The notes: a model not told the origin generated them from the sequence alone. DNA of 64,000 nt from Ruminococcaceae bacterium D5 (GCA_900113995.1 FORK01000001.1:62001-126000), one strand, 5' to 3'. Shown: positions 1 through 9,272, counted from the stretch's first letter. Translations and numbers: made by a program.

Positions 1-615
1 CTCCTCCAGCCAGCCCAGCATCCGGAAATCGAGATGGTTGGTCGCCTCGTCGAGAATCAGCAGCTCCGGCTGCTCGACCAGCAGCTTTGCGAGCATCAGC
101 CGGGTGCGCTCGCCGCCCGACATCCGCTCCACCGGAGTGGACCGCTCAAAACCGCCGAATCCCATGCCGCTGAGCACCGTATTGATCTTCACCTGCGCCC
201 CATAGCCGTCGAGACTGAGGTACCGCTCCTCCAGCGACTGATACTCCCGCTCGAGCCTGTGGTATTCTCCACTGCCGTGGTCGGTGAGGGCGGCCATCCG
301 CTCTCCGGTTTTCAGCATCTGCTGCTCAATCTCGAATACCTCGCCGAGCGCCCGGCGCATCTCGCTTTCGATCGTTCCGTCGGGCAGCAGGCCGCCGTTC
401 TGCCGCAGATATCCGATCCGCAGCGTATCGGCGCGCGAGATGCTCCCCTCATCCGGCTCGTCCAGTCCGGCAATCAGGTTCAGGAGGGTGGTTTTCCCGG
501 CTCCATTCGGCCCGATCAGGGCGATGCGGTCCCTGTCCTCTATTTTTGCGTTGATTTTTTCGAAAATTCTCTCGGCGCCAAAGCTTTTGCCGAGATCGCT
601 GATGGTCATTAACAT
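1..615 (-). CDS. ABC-F family ATP-binding protein, N-terminal part (runs off window)
   Basis: The reverse strand encodes 205 codons of an ABC-F ATPase, open at the window edge. Seen: Walker A GPNGAGKTT, the ABC signature SGGERTRL, and Walker B LLILDEATNHLD, all in the first ABC domain; there are no membrane segments. ABC-F proteins act on the ribosome (translation factors or target-protection resistance) rather than as transporters. The start at 615 is preceded by an AAGGGG ribosome-binding site with a 7-base spacer; a second in-frame ATG lies at 609. The second ABC domain would lie left of the window. Which ABC-F subfamily it is cannot be told from this half. Confidence 0.92.
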   Translation of the reverse strand, partial: MLMTISDLGKSFGAERIFEKINAKIEDRDRIALIGPNGAGKTTLLNLIAGLDEPDEGSISRADTLRIGYLRQNGGLLPDGTIESEMRRALGEVFEIEQQMLKTGERMAALTDHGSGEYHRLEREYQSLEERYLSLDGYGAQVKINTVLSGMGFGGFERSTPVERMSGGERTRLMLAKLLVEQPELLILDEATNHLDFRMLGWLEE

Positions 616-859
616 GAAAAATCCCCTTGCTGCGGCATCGCCCCCGGCATATGGGGCTGCTGCCGATCCGATCACTGTCCTCCGGCATTTCCGGCGCGTC
701 CCGGGAAGCGGAGGAGTTTCTGCAAGCTATTATAGCACGCCGATGCCCCGCGCGGAAAGAGCCGGGTCCAACTTTCTTGCCGGAACGGCATAAAACCGCG
801 CTAAACCTTTACTTTTTGCCAAAAAGAAAGTAGTATAGGAAAAGCAGGAGGGAATCAAA

Positions 860-1804
860 ATGGAAAATTTTCTCTTCACCGTCAATGCGGTGCTTCCGCT
901 TTTTGTGATTATCGCGGCCGGCTGGCTCTGCCGGCGCAAGCGGCTAATCGTAGAGGACAACATCCGTTTTATCAACCGGCTCTGTTTCCGGGTCCTTTTT
1001 CCCTGCATCGGATTTTCCTCGGGTTATTCCTCCACCCTGAGCTTTTCCGACCTCCGGCTGATCGGATTCTCGCTTGGAGCCTACGCCGCGAGCTTTGCCA
1101 TTCTGCTGCTGGCAGTGCCGCATTTTGTCCGCAGCCGGGAGCAGGCATGCGTCGTCATCCATGCGGGCTTCCGTTCAAACATCGTGCTTTTCGGCATCGG
1201 GATGGCCTACAACCTTTTTGGAGAGGCGGGCGCGGGGCCTTCCATCCTGACGGTGGCCACCATGGTGCCGCTAGGGAATGTCATGAGCGTTCTGCTGATG
1301 AAAATCTATGACCGCGGCGAAGGAGAGCCGGTCAACGCCGCCTCCGTCATCCGCTCGGTAGCGACTCATCCGCTGATCATCGCCGCGCTGCTCGGAATCC
1401 TCTGCTCTCTCTCCGGCGTGGTTCTTCCCACGATTATCATCGAGCCGATCCGCGATCTCGCCGGGGCCGCCGCCCCCATCGCAATGCTCGGCCTGGGCGC
1501 GCGACTTAATTTCAGAAGTGCGGCGGAGCACCGGCGTCTGCTGGCCGCCGGCTGTGTCATCAAGCTGATTCTGCTCCCGGCGGCCGCCGTCGCCGCGGGC
1601 TGGCTGCTCGGCTTCCGGCAGTATGAGCTGGGAGCGGTCTTTATCGATTTTGCGATGCCCACAGCCTCGGTCGTCGCCATTATGGCCGACAGCGAAGGCG
1701 GGGACGCCGCTCTGGCCGGGGAAATGGTAGTCTTCACCTCGGCCTTTTCCTGCTTTACCCTCTTCACGGGGGTCTACCTGATGCGGTCCATCGGATTATT
1801 TTAA
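860..1804 (+). CDS. AEC-family (auxin efflux carrier-like) transporter
   Basis: 314-residue, very hydrophobic protein with about ten predicted membrane helices. The N-terminal ENFLFTVNAVLPLFVIIAAGWL and the repeated small-residue-rich helices are typical of the AEC/bile-acid-sodium-symporter fold. AEC proteins move organic acids such as malate or malonate; the substrate here is unknown. The ATG follows AGGAGG. It lies 37 bases upstream of rlmD on the same strand, so co-transcription is possible. GC-rich codon use matches core chromosome rather than the elements to the right. Confidence 0.88.
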   Translation: MENFLFTVNAVLPLFVIIAAGWLCRRKRLIVEDNIRFINRLCFRVLFPCIGFSSGYSSTLSFSDLRLIGFSLGAYAASFAILLLAVPHFVRSREQACVVIHAGFRSNIVLFGIGMAYNLFGEAGAGPSILTVATMVPLGNVMSVLLMKIYDRGEGEPVNAASVIRSVATHPLIIAALLGILCSLSGVVLPTIIIEPIRDLAGAAAPIAMLGLGARLNFRSAAEHRRLLAAGCVIKLILLPAAAVAAGWLLGFRQYELGAVFIDFAMPTASVVAIMADSEGGDAALAGEMVVFTSAFSCFTLFTGVYLMRSIGLF

Positions 1805-1840
1805 CGTTGACGGCCGGCTGTGCCGGCATCGGGAGGAACC

Positions 1841-3481
1841 ATGCTGCAAAAAAATCAAATTATTGAGCTTGTCATCGACGATATTGCCAATGACGGAAGC
1901 GGCGTCGGCCGCGCGGACGGGCTTGCCGTCTTTGTGCCCAACACTGCGGTAGGCGACCGCATCTCCGCCAAGATTGTCAAGGCAACGCCCCGGCTCGCCT
2001 ACGGCGCCGTGCAGGAGCTTCTGTCGCCCGGCCCCGGACGCAGCAAAGATGCCTGCTCCGGATGCCCTGTCTGCCACCGCTGCGGAAGCTGCTCGCTGCG
2101 CCATCTGACCTACGCAGAGGAGCTGCGCATCAAGGGACGCTGGGTAAGCGAAAACCTCCGCCGGATCGGCGGAATCGATCTGCCCGCACCCCCCTGCCTG
2201 CCCTCTCACGCGTCCGACCGCTATCGCAACAAAGCGATCTACCCCATCCGAATGCAGAACGGGGAGCCGGTGCTCGGGTTTTATGCCAAACGTTCCCACC
2301 GGGTCGAGCCGATCGGCGACTGCCTGCTCCATCCGGAGGTTTTTTCCGCTCTCTGCCGCGCCGTGCTCGGCTGGATTCGCAAGCACCGTATTTCGGTTTA
2401 CGACGAGCAAGCACACGCTGGACTGATTCGCTCGCTCTATCTGCGGCAGGCGGATGCAACCGGTGAGGTAATGGCATGCATGATTGTCAACGGCCATTCT
2501 ATTCCCGCCGAGCGAGCGCTGACCGAGGCGCTGCGCGCCGCCTGCCCCCAGACCGTTTCGATCATTCTCAATGTGAATACTGCCCGCACCAACGTCCTGC
2601 TCGGCCGGGAGTGCCGTACCCTCTGGGGGAAGGATTCCATTACCGACCGGCTCTGCGGGCTTTCTTTTGAGCTTTCTCCGCTCTCATTCTATCAGGTCAA
2701 CCGCAGGGGAGCAGAACAGCTCTATGCGGCTGCCGCCGATTTCGCCGCTCTCACCGGGCGGGAAACGCTTCTCGATCTTTACTGCGGAGCAGGCACCATC
2801 GGTCTTTCCATGGCGAAGCGGGTAAAACAGCTGATCGGAGTGGAAATTATTCCAGAGGCAGTCGAAAACGCCCGGGCCAACGCTCTTCGCAACGGGGTGG
2901 AAAACGCCCGCTTTCTCTGCGGCGACGCGGCAGATGCGGCGCTTGCCCTCGAGCGCGAGGGGATTTCCCCCGACGTGGTGGTGATCGACCCACCGCGCAA
3001 GGGCTGCGCCCCCGGACTGACCGAAACCATCGCGCGGATGAATCCGGAGCGGGTGGTGATGGTTTCCTGCGACAGTGCCACCGCCGCGCGGGACGCCGCC
3101 TCTTTCAATGCCCTGGGCTACCGCCCGGTGAGGGTTCAGGCGGTGGATATGTTTCCAAGAACGGCGCACGTCGAAACGGTTGTCTTGCTTTCCAAGGGTG
3201 AGATCGACTCGAAAAAGGTTCGGGTTGAGTTCTCTTTGGAAGATATGGATATGTCTGATTTTCAAGATAAGGCAACCTACACGCAGATTAAAGACTATGT
3301 GTTGGAGCATAGCGGACTAAAGGTATCTAACCTGTATATCTCTCAAATCAAAAGAAAGTGCGGGTTGGAGGTCGGAAAGAACTACAATCTGCCGAAAGCG
3401 GAGGATTCCAGACAGCCCCAGTGTCCGTCCGAGAAAGAGAACGCAATCCGAGAAGCAATGAAATATTTTGGGATGATTTAA
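1841..3481 (+). CDS. rlmD: 23S rRNA (uracil-5-)-methyltransferase RlmD, with an element-derived C-terminal tail
   Basis: SAM-dependent RNA m5U methyltransferase. Seen in order: an N-terminal TRAM domain, a Cys cluster (CSGCPVCHRCGSCSL) expected to hold an Fe-S cluster, the SAM-binding motif LLDLYCGAGTIGL, VIDPPRKGC, and the catalytic-cysteine motif VSCDSATAARD. The normal family ends just after HVETVVLLS. Here the frame continues about 90 residues (from about 3190) with less GC-rich codons. That tail includes SLEDMDMSDF and LYISQIKRKCGLEVGKNY, a segment I recall from integrated elements of gut Clostridia. I infer that the tail is supplied by the element's left end, keeping the host enzyme functional. 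The ATG at 1841 has GGGAGG upstream; an earlier in-frame GTG at 1820 lacks one. Confidence 0.93.
   Translation: MLQKNQIIELVIDDIANDGSGVGRADGLAVFVPNTAVGDRISAKIVKATPRLAYGAVQELLSPGPGRSKDACSGCPVCHRCGSCSLRHLTYAEELRIKGRWVSENLRRIGGIDLPAPPCLPSHASDRYRNKAIYPIRMQNGEPVLGFYAKRSHRVEPIGDCLLHPEVFSALCRAVLGWIRKHRISVYDEQAHAGLIRSLYLRQADATGEVMACMIVNGHSIPAERALTEALRAACPQTVSIILNVNTARTNVLLGRECRTLWGKDSITDRLCGLSFELSPLSFYQVNRRGAEQLYAAAADFAALTGRETLLDLYCGAGTIGLSMAKRVKQLIGVEIIPEAVENARANALRNGVENARFLCGDAADAALALEREGISPDVVVIDPPRKGCAPGLTETIARMNPERVVMVSCDSATAARDAASFNALGYRPVRVQAVDMFPRTAHVETVVLLSKGEIDSKKVRVEFSLEDMDMSDFQDKATYTQIKDYVLEHSGLKVSNLYISQIKRKCGLEVGKNYNLPKAEDSRQPQCPSEKENAIREAMKYFGMI
3170..3189 (+). other. Putative left attachment site inside rlmD
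   Basis: This 20-base stretch encodes VETVVLL near the normal end of RlmD. It matches 15 of 20 bases of 17367-17386, which encodes VETIVLL at the end of the serine recombinase. Inferred attL of the first element. Confidence 0.5.
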
Positions 3482-3502
3482 TCCCGTATTTTGGAGGTTC
3501 TT

Positions 3503-3748
3503 ATGGATAAGGTGATTTCTTGTGAGTTCAATATGGACACCGCTTGTGTCGAGCTGAAATATGCAGACGGCAGTATGATTTCTATAGACTGCACCGCCGT
3601 GGAGAACGAGGTTGCAGACAATATGTATCAGCGGTCAGAACTGGACTGGCTGATTTACAACGATCCGGCAGCCTATGCGGATTTGATCCTCAACGGCGAT
3701 ACGGAAACCTACTTGAAAACTGTAACAGAATATAAACCTTTGGATTGA
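3503..3748 (+). CDS. DUF6061-like small protein at the element left end
   Basis: 81-residue acidic soluble protein, no membrane segment, with the pattern VELKYADGSMISIDC. I recall this family as DUF6061, which often follows element-modified rlmD genes; function unknown. The ATG at 3503 sits 5 bases after GGAGG, which is better than the upstream TTG at 3491. A strong terminator follows. It lies 21 bases behind rlmD, so it is probably transcribed from the rlmD promoter. Confidence 0.75.
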   Translation: MDKVISCEFNMDTACVELKYADGSMISIDCTAVENEVADNMYQRSELDWLIYNDPAAYADLILNGDTETYLKTVTEYKPLD

Positions 3749-3768
3749 TTGCCAAAGATAAAGCAAGC

Positions 3769-3810
3769 CGCCTGTGCGGGCATGAGAAATGCTCGTACAG
3801 GCGTTTTTTT
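3769..3810 (+). terminator. Rho-independent terminator after the rlmD-DUF6061 unit
   Basis: Stem GCCTGT / ACAGGC around an inner GCGGGCAT / ATGCTCGT pairing, followed by seven T residues. Confidence 0.85.
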
Positions 3811-3847
3811 GTAGTGGATGTTGGCATAGAATTAGATTTCTAATCAC

Positions 3848-3896
3848 TTGACCGAATCGGTTATCGGTGCTATACTGTGAATAACCGAATCGGTCA
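3848..3896 (+). promoter_or_regulatory. Promoter with two TetR operators
   Basis: A -35 TTGACC (3848-3853), a 17-base spacer and a -10 TATACT (3871-3876). Two near-identical sites overlap it: TGACCGAATCGGTTAT (3849-3864) and ATAACCGAATCGGTCA (3881-3896). They are inverted relative to each other, and each is itself palindromic around ACCGAATCGGT. One covers the -35 and one the start site, as expected for autorepression by the TetR protein just downstream. Confidence 0.85.
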
Positions 3897-3914
3897 CTTG
3901 AAAGGAGAAATTAA

Positions 3915-4532
3915 ATGGACAAATTTTTTGCACTAAGCGAGGAAAAGCAAATTACCATCATCAATGCGGCACTCCAGTGCTTTGGTAAGTTTGGATATGA
4001 TAAGGCTTCTGTCAACGATATTGCTGTAACGGCGCATATTTCAAAGGCATCCGTATTTCAGTACTTTGGCAGCAAAAAACAACTGTATACCTACCTGTTG
4101 GAATATTGTATGAAAATCATTATGCCTTCGTTTGACCAAACGATACTTGATTCAGAAACCGATCTGTTTAACCGCATTCTGGTTTCCAGCAAGATGAAAA
4201 TGGCTGCAATGAAAACACACCCGTTTATTACTCAATTTATGGCAAGTGTTTGGGAAGAGGCTTCTCCTGAAGTCAATGACCTACTTGCTTCATTAAAGAT
4301 GGAAGCAGGGAATTTCAGAAATGAAATGGTTTTACGAGAGGATGATTCCTTAAAGTTCAAAAATCCCGAAGATGCTCAACCTGTTTACAATATGCTTTTA
4401 GTGATGGCGGAGGGGTATGCAGCCCGTTATCGTAACGCAGCCGTTTTTGATTTTGAAACAGTTATGAATGAATTTGAAAAAACCATTTCAATTCTAAAAA
4501 ACAATTTCTATAAGGAGGAATATTTAAAATGA
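3915..4532 (+). CDS. TetR-family transcriptional regulator
   Basis: 205 residues. The N-terminal helix-turn-helix (FGKFGYDKASVNDIAVTAHISKAS, then VFQYFGSKKQLY) is typical TetR; the C-terminal part is a ligand-binding helical domain. AAAGGAG precedes the ATG. It overlaps the ABC ATPase by four bases (ATGA), so the two are translationally coupled. It probably represses its own operon through the paired palindromes upstream and releases on binding a drug or peptide; the ligand is not predictable. Confidence 0.93.
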   Translation: MDKFFALSEEKQITIINAALQCFGKFGYDKASVNDIAVTAHISKASVFQYFGSKKQLYTYLLEYCMKIIMPSFDQTILDSETDLFNRILVSSKMKMAAMKTHPFITQFMASVWEEASPEVNDLLASLKMEAGNFRNEMVLREDDSLKFKNPEDAQPVYNMLLVMAEGYAARYRNAAVFDFETVMNEFEKTISILKNNFYKEEYLK

Positions 4533-5416
4533 GTGAATACGCTATTGTCTTGAACCAACTGACCAAGCACTATGGGAAACACAGAGGTATCAGCAACCTC
4601 AATCTCACAGTTAATCAGGGCGAGTTCTTTGGCTTCATTGGCCCAAACGGTGCGGGTAAGTCCACCACCATCCGCACTCTGATGGGTCTGATCCGTCCCA
4701 GCGGTGGCAACGCTTCTATTTTCGGTTTAGACTGCCAGAGTCAGGCAAGTGTCATTGCCAGAGATGTGGGCTACCTCCCCAGCGAGAACAGCTATTATGA
4801 AAACATGAAGGTGCGGGAACTACTGCAATACACCGCCGACCTGTACGCCATGAACTGTGAAACGAAAATGTATGAGCTTTCCGAACGGCTCAATTTGGAT
4901 TTGTCCCGGAAGATTGCAGACCTGTCTCTGGGCAACAAGAAAAAGGTGGGCATCGTGTCTGCCATTATGACTTCCCCTAAGCTGCTGATTATGGATGAAC
5001 CTACCAGCGGCTTAGACCCGCTGATCCAGCAGGCATTCTATGATATTCTGAAGGAGGAGAACAACCGGGGCACCACAATTTTCTTCTCCTCCCATGTACT
5101 CAGCGAGGTACAGAAGCTGTGTGACCGGGTGGCAATCTTAAAAGAGGGTAAGCTCATGAGCATCCAGTCTATCAGAGAGCTACGGGAAAGCGGTTATAAA
5201 AAGGTCAGCCTTACCACCAAAACACCGATTTCCAGTGATTTCTGGGAGCTGCCTGGTATTGCGAATTTCTCTGAGACCCCGGACAAGACCTCTGTTTCCT
5301 TTATGTATAACGGCAATATCACAGCAATCATTGATAAACTTCACCTGCTGCATTTGGACGATGTGCTTTTGGAAGAGCCCTCTTTGGAGGAAATCTTCAT
5401 GCACTACTATGAGTAA
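4529..5416 (+). CDS. ABC transporter ATP-binding protein
   Basis: 295 residues. Walker A GPNGAGKS, signature LSLGNKKKVG, Walker B LLIMDEPTSGLD, and the H-loop SSHVLSEVQ. It resembles exporter ATPases of the CcmA/bacitracin/antibiotic type. It acts with the two permeases immediately downstream, all within one TetR-controlled operon. Expected role: efflux of a drug, peptide or lipid-like compound; the substrate is unknown. Confidence 0.93.
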   Translation: MSEYAIVLNQLTKHYGKHRGISNLNLTVNQGEFFGFIGPNGAGKSTTIRTLMGLIRPSGGNASIFGLDCQSQASVIARDVGYLPSENSYYENMKVRELLQYTADLYAMNCETKMYELSERLNLDLSRKIADLSLGNKKKVGIVSAIMTSPKLLIMDEPTSGLDPLIQQAFYDILKEENNRGTTIFFSSHVLSEVQKLCDRVAILKEGKLMSIQSIRELRESGYKKVSLTTKTPISSDFWELPGIANFSETPDKTSVSFMYNGNITAIIDKLHLLHLDDVLLEEPSLEEIFMHYYE

Positions 5417-5429
5417 GGAGGTGTCAGGT

Positions 5430-6224
5430 ATGGTCATTTTGAAATATGAACTGAAACGGCATCGAACCTATATCCTGGGCTGGACCATCGCCTTGGCTGT
5501 GTGTATCTTTTTGATGACACCGACTTATTACAGCTTCCTGGATGTTGCCTCCGTGGAACTCTTTGAAACCATGGGCACCACGGACTTTTACAGGAGTGTC
5601 GGCGTATCGATGGAATACTTGACTTCCCCGTTGGGCATTTATGGGTTTCTGACCAGCTTTTTCATGATTGCCTCCGGCGTTTTCGGAATGCACTTCGGCA
5701 TTTCCGTTCACACCAGAGAATGTACGGAAGGAACTTCGGAATACCTGTTTACAAAGCCCTTTCCTCGGAAAACAATCTATTGGGCAAAGGCATTGACTGT
5801 ATTGATCGGAGTGGTGGTCGTAGGTGCTGCGTATCTGCTGGCTTCTTTTTTGGCCATGGCAATGTTTCGTTCCGGAACTCCATGGGGAGAGTTTTTTCTG
5901 ATTGCTCTGTCCCTCACCCTTGTTACGCTGTTCTTTGCTGCAATGGGTCTGATGGTGGGAATTTTGTTTCCCCGCAACCGTAGCCCACTGCTGACCGCCG
6001 GATTAGTCGTGTTTGTGGAGTATTGCATAACCAGCTTCTCCAACATCATCAGTAACCGGGCTATCAGTTTCCTGTCCCCATACTCCTTCTTTGGAGCTGC
6101 AAAAATTTCCGAAACTGGCTTCTATGATATGACCTATCTTGGCTGGGGCGTGCTGCTGGTTACCCTGTTTTTGGTGCTGTCTTACGGTGTCTTTCTGAAA
6201 AAAGACATTCAGTTTCGTTCATAA
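5430..6224 (+). CDS. ABC transporter permease (ABC-2 type)
   Basis: 264 residues from the ATG at 5430, preceded by AAGGAGGTG; a longer upstream reading is out of frame with known homologs and lacks a ribosome-binding site. About six membrane helices. It shares the cytoplasmic motif GTSEYLFTKPF-RKTI with the next gene, so the two permeases are paralogs and probably form the membrane heterodimer. Confidence 0.9.
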   Translation: MVILKYELKRHRTYILGWTIALAVCIFLMTPTYYSFLDVASVELFETMGTTDFYRSVGVSMEYLTSPLGIYGFLTSFFMIASGVFGMHFGISVHTRECTEGTSEYLFTKPFPRKTIYWAKALTVLIGVVVVGAAYLLASFLAMAMFRSGTPWGEFFLIALSLTLVTLFFAAMGLMVGILFPRNRSPLLTAGLVVFVEYCITSFSNIISNRAISFLSPYSFFGAAKISETGFYDMTYLGWGVLLVTLFLVLSYGVFLKKDIQFRS

Positions 6225-6236
6225 GGGGGTGCAAAC

Positions 6237-7022
6237 ATGAAAACATTGATTAAAAATGAGTTCCGCCAAACCAGAAGGCTCTTGTTGATCTGGTTAGGGA
6301 TCATGCTGCTTCTGTGCGGTTTCTGCTATTTTGAGCTTCTGTCTCTACAGGACAGTCTGAATGAAATGGCAACGATGGTCAGCCAATTTCCGAGATTGAT
6401 CATGATTATGTTTGGGGTCAAAGGCGATTTAACCACATCCCTTGGCTGGTATGTGTGCATCTATTTCTGGGAAGGATTGCTGGCGTTCCCTTATGCCATG
6501 TCTCTGGGGTTGTCCTGTGTGGCGAAGGAAAAGAAGTTCGGAACCTCGGAATACCTGTTCACAAAGCCTGTGGAACGGAAAACCATTGTACTGGCGAAGG
6601 TGATCGTTTCGGCGGTAAATCTGCTGGTGTTTGCCCTGTTCAGCGGTTTATGTAATTATTTTACAATCGTTCTTCCTTTGGGCGGTCTGGAACAGCCGGG
6701 AGCAGTGCTCACCACAACCATGGGAATGTTCTTTACCCAGTTCCTCTTTTTCGCTCTGGGGCTGCTGTTTGCCAGCCTGTTTATGTCCTATAAGGCTGCG
6801 GTGAGGACAGGTACGATTTCCATGCTGGCTGCCTATGCTCTGGCCTTTACAGCCGAATACACAGAAAATCAAATTTTGGATTACCTGACCCCTCTGCGCT
6901 ACTACGATGTGTATGAGGTGGCACTGCACGGATTCCGACTTTCCTTTATCGTTTTGACATTCGCTGTTGTGGGTGCTTGTATCGTTGCTGCATTGAATCA
7001 GTGGAAGCGGCGTGAATTGTAA
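6237..7022 (+). CDS. ABC transporter permease (ABC-2 type), second subunit
   Basis: 261 residues, about six membrane helices, with GTSEYLFTKPV-RKTI matching the preceding permease. It starts 12 bases after that gene with GGGGTG as ribosome-binding site. Last gene of the TetR-controlled export operon, ahead of a terminator. Confidence 0.9.
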   Translation: MKTLIKNEFRQTRRLLLIWLGIMLLLCGFCYFELLSLQDSLNEMATMVSQFPRLIMIMFGVKGDLTTSLGWYVCIYFWEGLLAFPYAMSLGLSCVAKEKKFGTSEYLFTKPVERKTIVLAKVIVSAVNLLVFALFSGLCNYFTIVLPLGGLEQPGAVLTTTMGMFFTQFLFFALGLLFASLFMSYKAAVRTGTISMLAAYALAFTAEYTENQILDYLTPLRYYDVYEVALHGFRLSFIVLTFAVVGACIVAALNQWKRREL

Positions 7023-7064
7023 GCCTATGTTCAAATCTTCAGTATAACTGTCTCAAGTCTACAT

Positions 7065-7106
7065 AAAAAAGCAATTCCTGTTTTCATGGGGGAATTGCTT
7101 TTTTAC
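7065..7106 (+). terminator. Terminator of the ABC export operon
   Basis: Stem AAAAAGCAATTCC / GGAATTGCTTTTT with a short loop. The T-rich 3' arm continues as the T tract. Confidence 0.8.
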
Positions 7107-7155
7107 ATGAAGATTGTATAATGAAAACAGTAGACAAAGATATATGGAGGAAATC

Positions 7156-7518
7156 ATGATGTTACGACCAAAAGAAGTAGTATGCAAATGGGTAGATGCC
7201 TTTAATGGCCACGATGTAGATGCAATCGTGAGCCTGTACCATGATAATGCAACCAACCATCAGGTGACCAATGAGCCTGTGATCGGGATAGACGCAATCA
7301 GAGAAATGTTTACAGCAGAATTTGCCACTGCCGATATGACAGCCATTGTAGAGAATATTTTTGAAGATGGACAATGGGCAATTTTGGAGTGGAAAGACCC
7401 GCTGGGACTGCGGGGATGCGGCTTCTTCCATGTTGTAAATGGTAAAATTCTGTTCCAGAGAGGATATTGGGATAAACTGTCTTTTTTGAAGCAGCATAAT
7501 TTGCCTATTGAATATTGA
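7156..7518 (+). CDS. SnoaL-like / NTF2-fold protein
   Basis: 120 residues. The pattern WVDAFNGHDVDAIVSLYHDNAT, then GIDAIREMF, an acidic strand and WDKLSF is the cone-shaped NTF2/SnoaL fold, used by small cyclases, isomerases and ligand-binding proteins. The ATG at 7156 (MMLRPKE) follows GGAGG. It is monocistronic, between two terminators. Substrate and reaction unknown. Confidence 0.82.
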   Translation: MMLRPKEVVCKWVDAFNGHDVDAIVSLYHDNATNHQVTNEPVIGIDAIREMFTAEFATADMTAIVENIFEDGQWAILEWKDPLGLRGCGFFHVVNGKILFQRGYWDKLSFLKQHNLPIEY

Positions 7519-7539
7519 TTGAATGCTGCCGGTGAAAAA

Positions 7540-7581
7540 CCGCTGCTACATGGAACCAACCATGCGGCAGCGGCTTTTTTT
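7540..7581 (+). terminator. Terminator after the SnoaL-like gene
   Basis: CCGCTGC / GCAGCGG stem extended by CATGG / CCATG, then a run of T. Confidence 0.8.
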
Positions 7582-7626
7582 ATTTTCGAGTTTTTTCTTC
7601 TTATGGCTGGTAAACTTTACTCGCCT

Positions 7627-8814
7627 TTATTCATACATCTCAAACGCAAACATGGTTTCTTTTGGCAATCTATCATTTTCGCAATTCAGCAGATACCGGA
7701 TCACCCGTTTTGCAAAAACATTGGAAATCATGGTATCCCAGTCGGCAAGCCGGACAATCGACCCTGTGCCGTTTTCAAAATCGAATAAAATTTCTCCCCA
7801 TTCGCCATCGCAGTCTGCCTGATATTCGTAGACTGCGGTGGCAATTTTCTTTTTTCGTTTGGTTTTGGACTTCTGTTTCAGCCGGACTGCATGGATACCG
7901 CCGTTTTCTACCAACAGCAGTGTCAGATGTTCCGCTGCTTTCCGGTAGGCTCGTTCCGCACCGCTGGCGGAGCTGCCCTCAAACATGACAGCCAATTCTT
8001 CAAAGGTAGGGCGGTTTTTCCATGAACCGACACGCCCACAGGTCATGCAGATGGCAAGCCGTTTTTCCAACAAGGTTTGTTCCCGGTAGTTCAGCTTTTC
8101 AAATGCTTTCCGCACCTTTTCAGCCTGTATACCATCCCATAGAATATCGGCATAGTTCCAGCTATAGTCACGGGTCACATCCTCGCCTGTTTCCTCGCCG
8201 TCCTCGTCCTGCTCGGTCACAAAGAATGGCTGCTGATTGCGGATACCACGGACAACTTTCAAATATTCTTCCGCAAGGGCAAGGTCGCAGTTGTATTTCT
8301 TTGAAAACTCACTGACCGCATCCTTGGTGTTATGGTAGAGCCAAGCCATTGACCGCACCATTTTGTAATTGGTCAGAGAGGATACCGACCATTTTTCTTC
8401 GCCCATACGGAAACGGAGCATCGCATCCCGTATGAACGGGAAAATGTATGTAGCATACTCCGCACCCTTGGCAGGATCATAATCCATCAGCTTTTGGAGC
8501 ATTTGCTCCCGACAGGATAGCTTTATATCTATAAATCGATCTGTGTCGTACAGATCGCCGCCATCCACACCGAGAAAGCCTTTGATGCGCTTGTTGAGCT
8601 GTGGTTCGTAGTGGTGCAGGAAGAACGAAAAATATAGCAAATTCTTTTCCTGCAATGCAGACAGAATATGTTCATTTGGATTGCTAACCGTTGGCGGTTC
8701 CGGCTCCAGTTGGAAGATGCGCTCTGCCACATAGGGAATGAGACCATCACCGTGCGGATTGACTTGGTGCTTCGGTATGTATCCGGTCATATTCCATGTA
8801 AAATCATTCAGCAT
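7627..8814 (-). CDS. Sigma-70-like protein of a mobile element
   Basis: 395 residues. The central segment around YATYIFPFIRDAMLRF and SSLTNYKMVRSMAWLYHNTK resembles sigma regions 2-3. The part around RKAFEKLNYREQTLLEKRL and RPTFEELAVMF resembles region 4. Length and divergence exceed ordinary ECF sigmas; such proteins occur in gut mobilizable elements. The start at 8814 is preceded by GGGAGGTG. It is the last gene of a minus-strand group with 8868-10780. It may direct transcription of element genes; a plain DNA-binding role is the alternative. Confidence 0.6.
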   Translation of the reverse strand: MLNDFTWNMTGYIPKHQVNPHGDGLIPYVAERIFQLEPEPPTVSNPNEHILSALQEKNLLYFSFFLHHYEPQLNKRIKGFLGVDGGDLYDTDRFIDIKLSCREQMLQKLMDYDPAKGAEYATYIFPFIRDAMLRFRMGEEKWSVSSLTNYKMVRSMAWLYHNTKDAVSEFSKKYNCDLALAEEYLKVVRGIRNQQPFFVTEQDEDGEETGEDVTRDYSWNYADILWDGIQAEKVRKAFEKLNYREQTLLEKRLAICMTCGRVGSWKNRPTFEELAVMFEGSSASGAERAYRKAAEHLTLLLVENGGIHAVRLKQKSKTKRKKKIATAVYEYQADCDGEWGEILFDFENGTGSIVRLADWDTMISNVFAKRVIRYLLNCENDRLPKETMFAFEMYE

Positions 8815-8867
8815 AGCGCACCTCCCTTCACTTTAATAACGTTTATCAATCTCCAGAAAACTGAAAT

Positions 8868-9272
8868 TCACGTTATTTCTTCAAGGCTTTGTTTTATAAT
8901 TTTTTCAATTATTTTAATCGGTAATTCTTTCTCATAGGGCAGATAGACTGCATTTTTCCTTATTGTAAAAGCACTTAGTTGTGACTTGAATATTTCTAAA
9001 ACATTTGTATCTACGTAAAGGCTAATATGTTTATTACAGGCAGCAAAAGATATTGAGAACTTGTCTTTCTTATATACTGGCATACTCCAAGCAATCTGTT
9101 CCTTAACTGCTGGAACACAACGAAGAATTAGATTTCTTAATTCCACAACATACGCTCTCGCTTCTGGAATCTGTAATTCAATATATTCATCTACACTTTC
9201 AGGAGCCTTGCCGCAATAGTGACTTTGATTTGTCCTTTTAAACTCCCTTCCGCATTTTGGACAAGTCCACAT
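8868..9272 (-). CDS. DUF1801 / YdhG-like protein with an N-terminal zinc motif
   Basis: 134 residues. It begins with a Cys/His finger (CPKCG, then H and C about 12 residues on). This is followed by a DUF1801-type domain (YIELQIPEARAYVVELRN, IAWSMPVYKK, ISLYV). Family members include frataxin-like iron chaperones, but the function here is not established. Start 9272 has GGAGG seven bases upstream. Confidence 0.75.
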   Translation of the reverse strand: MWTCPKCGREFKRTNQSHYCGKAPESVDEYIELQIPEARAYVVELRNLILRCVPAVKEQIAWSMPVYKKDKFSISFAACNKHISLYVDTNVLEIFKSQLSAFTIRKNAVYLPYEKELPIKIIEKIIKQSLEEIT

